Shown here piece by piece: positions 59,458 to 64,000 of a stretch of 64,000 nt of DNA (the first letter of the stretch is position 1; each line of letters opens with the position of its first letter). The notes under the pieces are model-generated. The model did no database searches, was not told the origin of the DNA, and worked only from the letters and a program-made list of their open reading frames with translations. A program made the position numbers and the translations under genes. Source of the DNA: UMGS1387 sp045541355 (GTDB lineage: Bacteria > Bacillota > Clostridia > Oscillospirales > CAG-382); assembly GCA_045541355.1 (NCBI GenBank), contig JAZQIW010000071.1, positions 41,205 through 105,204 of the forward strand, read 5' to 3'.

Positions 59458-60648
59458 ATGACATTATCCGAAAGATTGTTAATGGAAGGCGAGGGAATCC
59501 TTCGCTTAAAGCCTACCTGGGTACCCAGAGCATTCTGCCGTCCCGGTAAAAGAATAAAGCTCCATCCCGATGACTATTATTGTAAGGGAACAGAAAAGGG
59601 CGGTATTGACGAGAGATGGTTTGCATCTACAACATGGGCGGAAAACGGTCCCGGTACACCCGAGGATGAAGGTCTTTCCTATGTTGTAAGTGAAGACGGA
59701 AGTGAAGAGATTCTTCTTCGCGACCTTGTCGATGAGCTTAAAGGAGCAGTTATCGGCGAAGCGCTTTGGAATAAGTACCATAAGTGGCCCATGTTTTCAA
59801 AGTTCTTTGATAATGCAGGACCCCTTCCTCATCATATTCACCATAGAGACCGGCACGCAAAGCGTGTAGGAGCCGACGGTAAGCCGGAAATGTATTTCTT
59901 CCCGTCACAGCTCAATAATCACGGCGGTGAGTTTCCCTTTACTTTCTTCGGTCTCAACCCCGAGAGCACAAAGAAAGAGATTAAGGAATGCCTCATGAAC
60001 TTTGAAAAGGGCGATAATCAGCTTCTTGACCATGCTCAGGCATATAAGATTACTCTTGATACAGGCTGGGATGTGCCTCCCGGAGTACTTCACGCACCTG
60101 CGAGCCTTTGTACATATGAGCCTCAGTTTGCATCGGATGTTTATGCAATGTATCAGTCGGTGCTTTACGGAGGTCATACGGTTGGCAAGGATCTTTTGTG
60201 GAAGAACTGTCCCGAAGAGGAGCTTGGTAATTTTGACTACCTGATGGATGTAATAGACTGGGAAGCGAATACCGACCCTGATTTCCATAAGAACCGCTTT
60301 ATGAAGCCTGTTGTTTGCAGACAGGATGAAAGATATTGCGAAGAATGGATATGTTACAGATGCCCTGTGGTTTCCGCAAAGAGACTTACAGTAAACCCCG
60401 GTCAGAGCGTTGTTATAACAGATGCTGCGGCATACGGTATGATTCTGATTCAGGGCTATGGTAAGATGGGCAAGTGGGATATCTCAACACCAACTCTTAT
60501 TCGCTACGGCGAGCTTACAAATGATGAGTTCTTCGTAACAGAGACTGCTGCAAAGAAAGGTGTTGTAATTACAAACACATCTGCAACAGAACCTCTTGTA
60601 ATGCTCAAGCATTTCTCCGAAAACCCTGATCTTCCTGCAAATCTTTAA
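59458..60648 (+). CDS. Cupin-fold protein related to class I mannose-6-phosphate isomerase
   Basis: 396 residues from ATG 59458; AAGGAGG (59443-59449) overlaps the upstream stop, so the genes are tightly coupled. A metal-binding cupin core is suggested by PLPHHIHHRD (~122-131), a Glu/His-containing strand (MYFFPSQLNNHGG) and VPPGVLHAPA (~205-214), as in phosphomannose isomerase-like sugar isomerases. A second cupin-like half lies at ~290-390. A ketose-aldose isomerase acting on the product of the upstream hydrolase is plausible; not proven. Confidence 0.7.
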   Translation: MTLSERLLMEGEGILRLKPTWVPRAFCRPGKRIKLHPDDYYCKGTEKGGIDERWFASTTWAENGPGTPEDEGLSYVVSEDGSEEILLRDLVDELKGAVIGEALWNKYHKWPMFSKFFDNAGPLPHHIHHRDRHAKRVGADGKPEMYFFPSQLNNHGGEFPFTFFGLNPESTKKEIKECLMNFEKGDNQLLDHAQAYKITLDTGWDVPPGVLHAPASLCTYEPQFASDVYAMYQSVLYGGHTVGKDLLWKNCPEEELGNFDYLMDVIDWEANTDPDFHKNRFMKPVVCRQDERYCEEWICYRCPVVSAKRLTVNPGQSVVITDAAAYGMILIQGYGKMGKWDISTPTLIRYGELTNDEFFVTETAAKKGVVITNTSATEPLVMLKHFSENPDLPANL

Positions 60649-60657
60649 AAATCTTCA

Positions 60658-60690
60658 AGTCACCGCCAATGTGCGGTGACTATTTTTTTT
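60658..60690 (+). terminator. Rho-independent terminator
   Basis: AGTCACCGC (60658-60666) pairs with GCGGTGACT (60673-60681), then a run of eight T. Confidence 0.9.
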
Positions 60691-60697
60691 GGACTTG

Positions 60698-60726
60698 TTG
60701 ACGGTGTTTTTCGCTTATGTTATAAT
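60698..60726 (+). promoter_or_regulatory. sigma-A-like promoter
   Basis: TTGACG (60698-60703), 17-base spacer, TATAAT (60721-60726) with extended TG. Confidence 0.8.
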
Positions 60727-60761
60727 CTTAATGTAAAATTTAGGTAAAAGGGGTAGAATAT

Positions 60762-61445
60762 ATGAGAATTATATTTGTCAGACACGGACATCCTGATTAT
60801 AAAAATGATTGCCTTACGGAGCTTGGACATCTTCAGGCTGAGGCGGTGGCAAAGAGACTTGCCGGGGAAATAATTGATAAGTTTTATTCCTCCTCCTGCG
60901 GCAGAGCGTATGAGACTGCAGAGCATATTGCAAAGGATAGGGGAGCAGAAATAGAAAAACTCGACTTTATGAGGGAAATCGGCTGGGGACCTGTGGGAGG
61001 CAGAGGCGAGAATGGATATGACCCATGGTCGCTGTCGGCAAAAATTGTGCAGGAGAATAATAGCCTTCTCAGTCCAACGTGGGATACTGAAGAACCCTTC
61101 AGCTTGTCCTTCACTACCGATAGGGCAAAGACTGTCGGTGAAGAATTTGATAAGCTTCTTCGAGAACTTGGATATGAAAGAGAAGGTTATTTTTACAGGG
61201 TAGTAGAGCCTAAATATGAAAATGTGCTTCTTACAAGCCATGGCGGCTCATCAACAGCTGTTCTTTCGCGAATATTCAATCTTCCGATGCCCTTTGTAAG
61301 TACGGCGATTTGCCCTAATTTCACGGCTGTTACTGTTGTCAGCTTCTCGGTAGAAAAGGGAAGTCTTGTTTCCCCTCGGTTTGAAATTGTAAATGACGCA
61401 AGACATATAGTGGGAATTGCGGTTGAGAATGTATACGGTGTATAA
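60762..61445 (+). CDS. Histidine phosphatase family protein
   Basis: 227 residues. FVRHGHPD (~5-12) carries the catalytic RHG triad, SSSCGRAYETAEH (~42-54) the second Arg, and LLTSHGGSS (~151-159) the second catalytic His, as in phosphoglycerate mutase-like phosphatases. The substrate could be a sugar phosphate. Transcribed alone from its own promoter. Confidence 0.9.
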   Translation: MRIIFVRHGHPDYKNDCLTELGHLQAEAVAKRLAGEIIDKFYSSSCGRAYETAEHIAKDRGAEIEKLDFMREIGWGPVGGRGENGYDPWSLSAKIVQENNSLLSPTWDTEEPFSLSFTTDRAKTVGEEFDKLLRELGYEREGYFYRVVEPKYENVLLTSHGGSSTAVLSRIFNLPMPFVSTAICPNFTAVTVVSFSVEKGSLVSPRFEIVNDARHIVGIAVENVYGV

Positions 61446-61451
61446 AGCTTG

Positions 61452-61477
61452 AAAGCGGTGCAAATGCACCGCTTTTC
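61452..61477 (+). terminator. Terminator of the histidine phosphatase gene
   Basis: AAAGCGGTGCA (61452-61462) pairs with TGCACCGCTTT (61465-61475). Confidence 0.75.
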
Positions 61478-61485
61478 CATTATAC

Positions 61486-61513
61486 AAAAAGAGTGCTCAC
61501 AAATGTGAGCACT
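61486..61513 (-). terminator. Terminator of the aldolase/epimerase operon
   Basis: AGTGCTCACA (61492-61501) pairs with TGTGAGCACT (61504-61513); on the minus strand it is followed by CTTTTTG. Confidence 0.8.
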
Positions 61514-61519
61514 TAAAAT

Positions 61520-62581
61520 TTATTTCCAGTTTTCGATGTTAGCACTTACAAAAGCATCATCGTTAAGGTGTGGATACGCATCGTGAATACGGGTTAATTC
61601 TTCTGCCTGACCCTCCGAGAGAACCTCATTTGGGTTGAGACAGTGGATTTCCTTCATAAGTCCCTGACGTCTTAATACCTCGTGAACACCGGGAATACAG
61701 CCTGCAAAGTTATGTGCAGGGTCAAAGAATGCGGCATTGCAGTCGGTAACCTGTGCGGCAAGGGTGAGAAGAGAAGCATCAATTTTGTCTTCTTTCTTTG
61801 CCTTCATAAGCATTTCAAACATCTTAACAACATTGTTTGACCATAAAGTCCAGTGACCGAGAAGTCCGCCCCTGAAGCCGTTTACAATCTTGTTTCCGTT
61901 TTCGTCAGTAAATTCGTAGTTGGTAAGTAAATCAACAACTATGTTGTCGTCGTTTCCTGTGTAGAGGGCAATTTTGTCGCGTCTTGATGAGAAGGAAGCA
62001 GCACGAACAACATCGAGAGTCATGTATCTGTTGAAGGGGGCAGCCTTTATTGCAACAACATTGTCAACCTCGCAAAGCTTCTGCCAGTAGCTGTATGTGA
62101 AATGACGGCCGCCGACTCTTTCCTGGAGGTAGAAGCCGATAACGGGCATAACGGAGGCAACTGCCTTTGTTCTTTCAATCATGTAGTCCTCGGACATATC
62201 GTTGAGTCCACCGGGGCTTAAAAGAACAGCATCGTAGCCGAGAGCCTTTGCCTTTTCTGCTTCGGAAACTGCCTGCTCAGTCTTTCCGCAGACACCTGCA
62301 ACACGGACAATTACTTTGCCCGTTTTTTCCTCGTATGCATCAATCTCTTCCTTGACAATATTGAGTATTCTGTCATAAAGGTTGTACTCGGGAAGTCGGA
62401 TTTCAAACTGAGTTGTGTGAACTGCCGTTGCAATACCGCCGACACCGCTGTCAAGATAGTATCTCATGAGAAGTCTCTGACCTGCCTCGTCAAAGCATCT
62501 GTCTTTGTCAAGGGCAAGGGGAGTTGCGGGAATAACTGTTCCCGAATGGAGTATTTCAAGAGCTTTTTCGTGTCTGTTCAT
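61520..62581 (-). CDS. Dihydrodipicolinate synthase (DapA)-like aldolase
   Basis: 353 residues, longer than DapA itself (about 290). TIM barrel with TPLALDKDRCFDEAG near the start, GGIATAVHTTQ in place of the usual GTTGE region, GFYLQERVGG, and VVAIKAAPFN (~177-186), whose Lys would form the Schiff base with a 2-keto acid. Likely a keto-acid sugar aldolase or dehydratase rather than lysine biosynthesis. Its ATG overlaps the upstream stop (TAATG), coupling it to the epimerase gene. Confidence 0.85.
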   Translation of the reverse strand: MNRHEKALEILHSGTVIPATPLALDKDRCFDEAGQRLLMRYYLDSGVGGIATAVHTTQFEIRLPEYNLYDRILNIVKEEIDAYEEKTGKVIVRVAGVCGKTEQAVSEAEKAKALGYDAVLLSPGGLNDMSEDYMIERTKAVASVMPVIGFYLQERVGGRHFTYSYWQKLCEVDNVVAIKAAPFNRYMTLDVVRAASFSSRRDKIALYTGNDDNIVVDLLTNYEFTDENGNKIVNGFRGGLLGHWTLWSNNVVKMFEMLMKAKKEDKIDASLLTLAAQVTDCNAAFFDPAHNFAGCIPGVHEVLRRQGLMKEIHCLNPNEVLSEGQAEELTRIHDAYPHLNDDAFVSANIENWK

Positions 62582-63597
62582 TAATAAGACCCCTTTCTTT
62601 CTTCAAAATGAGTAGGCTTTCCGAGACCTCTGCCGCCGTCAAGAAGCCATTCTGCCTGCCATCTGATAAGAGTGTTTGCAGAAACAGAAGGATATCCGAA
62701 AACTTCCATTGCCAAACTTGCATCGTTGAGATATGCGTCATTTCCTTCCTGACCTTCAAAAATGGGTTCTTTTCCGAGGTAGTTACCAAGCATGGTTGCG
62801 GCTTTCTTTATTGAAATTGTCTCAGGACCCGTAATGTTCATGACACAAGCGGGAGAAGAAGCGTGAAGCAGACCGCGTATGGCGTATTCGTTGGCACTGC
62901 CCTGCCAGATGCAGTTGAGGCATGGTGTGGAAAGCTTGATTGGAGTCTCGTTTAAAATGTTGTGTGCCATGTCGTAGAGAACACCGTATCTTAAATCAAC
63001 TGCAAAGTTGAGTCTGTACATGAATATTTTTGTTCCGTATGTGTTTGCGGCATATTCAAAAGCTCTTTCTCTTGCAAGTACACTCATTGGGTATTCGCCT
63101 ATGGGACCTACCTTGTCCTTTTCAGTACATCCGCCGGAAGCAAGAGGCACAATGGGATAAATGTTACCAGAAGAGAATACAACCATGTTGCTGTCCTTGA
63201 ACTTTTCACAGACAAATGCGGGAAGAGTTGCGTTAAGAGCCCAGGTTTTCCATTCCTCACCGTCAGTACCAAACTTTCTGCCTGCCATGTATATGATGTT
63301 CTTTACTTCGGGAAGAGCACGAAGCTGTTCAAGATTCAAAAGGTCACATGAAATTATGTCAACGCCCTGCTCGGTAAGATAGCTTTTTGCAAACTCGTCA
63401 GAAAAACGGGAAACCGCAATAACCTTCTTGTCAATGCCTGCTGCCTTGATGGCGTTCTTTGCAAGTACGCAAAGAGTCCATCCCATTTTACCGCCTGCAC
63501 CGAGCACCATAATGTCGCCGTCAATCTTTTTTATGTCCTCAATCAGAGCACTTGACGGGGTAGTAAGTAAATCGTTTAACTTTTCTTCTGTCCACAT
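62581..63597 (-). CDS. NAD-dependent epimerase/dehydratase (extended SDR)
   Basis: 338 residues. MVLGAGGKMGWTL (~30-42) is the dinucleotide motif, IIYMAGRKFG the conserved mid-Rossmann strand, and FSSGNIYP with a later YPMSVLARE is the Ser/Tyr-x3 catalytic region (here Y-x6-R rather than the canonical YxxxK, so the active site may be altered). It sits between an M20 peptidase gene and the aldolase gene in one operon, so it probably processes a sugar or sugar acid. Confidence 0.8.
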   Translation of the reverse strand: MWTEEKLNDLLTTPSSALIEDIKKIDGDIMVLGAGGKMGWTLCVLAKNAIKAAGIDKKVIAVSRFSDEFAKSYLTEQGVDIISCDLLNLEQLRALPEVKNIIYMAGRKFGTDGEEWKTWALNATLPAFVCEKFKDSNMVVFSSGNIYPIVPLASGGCTEKDKVGPIGEYPMSVLARERAFEYAANTYGTKIFMYRLNFAVDLRYGVLYDMAHNILNETPIKLSTPCLNCIWQGSANEYAIRGLLHASSPACVMNITGPETISIKKAATMLGNYLGKEPIFEGQEGNDAYLNDASLAMEVFGYPSVSANTLIRWQAEWLLDGGRGLGKPTHFEERKGSY

Positions 63598-63601
63598 TTG
63601 A

Positions 63602-64000
63602 TTAACCCTCCAATAGTTTTATGTATTCTTCTTTTGTCATTGTGGGGGAGAAATTATTTTTAATTTCTCTGCCTTTTTCTGCATTGTTTTCCAGAAGCCT
63701 GAAGGCTGTCAATGCCATAATTTTTGCAGGAAGCACGTATGCTGTGTAGTCGTCGCTTGCACAAAAATCCTTTGCGTGAAGCTGTCCGGAAAAACCGCCT
63801 ACCATCGGCTGAATGGCAGGGATGAGATGACTGACATCGCCGATGTCGCTTGAGCCTGTCATGTCAACATTTCTTGTTATGTTTTCTTTGCCTATAAATT
63901 CCGAAGCAACGTCGGCAAAAAGCTCGCCAAATGCCTTGTCCTGATTGAAAGGCTGGTAGCCGAAAACAGTCTTTATGTCAACCTCGGCTCCTACCATCAT
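63602..64000 (-). CDS. M20 family amidohydrolase, C-terminal part (partial)
   Basis: The last 132 residues of a gene that begins beyond the right edge. TGSSDIGDVSHLIPAIQ and GFSGQLHAKDF match the C-terminal catalytic region of M20D proteins such as AbgB (aminobenzoyl-glutamate hydrolase subunit), where Asp and His residues bind the metal. Four bases separate its stop from the start of the epimerase gene, so they form one operon. The true substrate is unknown. Confidence 0.8.
   Translation of the reverse strand: MMVGAEVDIKTVFGYQPFNQDKAFGELFADVASEFIGKENITRNVDMTGSSDIGDVSHLIPAIQPMVGGFSGQLHAKDFCASDDYTAYVLPAKIMALTAFRLLENNAEKGREIKNNFSPTMTKEEYIKLLEG

Overview
The window comes from a low-GC, spore-forming Firmicute, most likely a gut member of the Clostridia (Oscillospiraceae/Ruminococcaceae-like; the exact taxon is inferred). 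Evidence: a spoIIE gene behind a Spo0A box, a second protein resembling the DNA-binding domain of Spo0A, a zinc-type L31, frequent TTG/GTG starts behind strong AGGAGG sites, many sigma-A promoters with 17-bp spacers, and stacks of Gfo/Idh/MocA oxidoreductases, TIM-barrel sugar isomerases and AraC regulators.

Layout. 1-7.3 kb is housekeeping: the tail of an unidentified gene, rodA, a one-pass membrane protein, spoIIE, rpmE, a Spo0A-C-like protein and a FliB-like protein. 7.4-22.8 kb is carbohydrate metabolism: two tandem ~1000-residue GH99/WbsX-like proteins, a metallo-beta-lactamase-fold hydrolase, a GH109-like oxidoreductase, two isomerase/oxidoreductase units and three AraC regulators. 22.9-25.8 kb is a compact group with strong ribosome sites: sensory-rhodopsin-transducer-like protein, PduL, IscU-like scaffold and GGGtGRT protein.

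26.2-49.7 kb is one long same-strand cluster for an exopolysaccharide or cell-wall glycan. It has an initiating sugar-phosphate transferase, Wzx, Wzy, a Wzz-type chain-length protein, seven glycosyltransferases including the GtrB type, a GtrA/GtrII pair, an acetyltransferase and a YdjC deacetylase. Cyclic-di-GMP modules run through it: a GGDEF cyclase is first, the Wzz protein carries a degenerate GGDEF domain at its C terminus, and two membrane-anchored EAL proteins close it. The simplest reading is a glycan machine that makes, senses and destroys its own second messenger.

The whole glycan cluster lies between two direct 226-bp copies of the 3' end of the GGGtGRT gene (25551-25776 and 49898-50123; 9 differences, all synonymous). 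A 37-codon remnant resembling the N terminus of a tyrosine recombinase sits just inside the left copy. This is the signature expected of a ~24-kb genomic island integrated at the 3' end of the GGGtGRT gene and later stranded by loss of its integrase.

50.1-64 kb returns to carbohydrate catabolism: a GH20/GH163-like hydrolase, a small XRE repressor with overlapping divergent promoters and a possible small transcript, two divergent Gfo/Idh/MocA oxidoreductases, a PocR-AraC regulator facing a GHL6-type hydrolase plus cupin pair, a histidine phosphatase, and the end of an operon for a DapA-like aldolase, an NAD-dependent epimerase and an M20 peptidase. No rRNA, tRNA or CRISPR array was seen.
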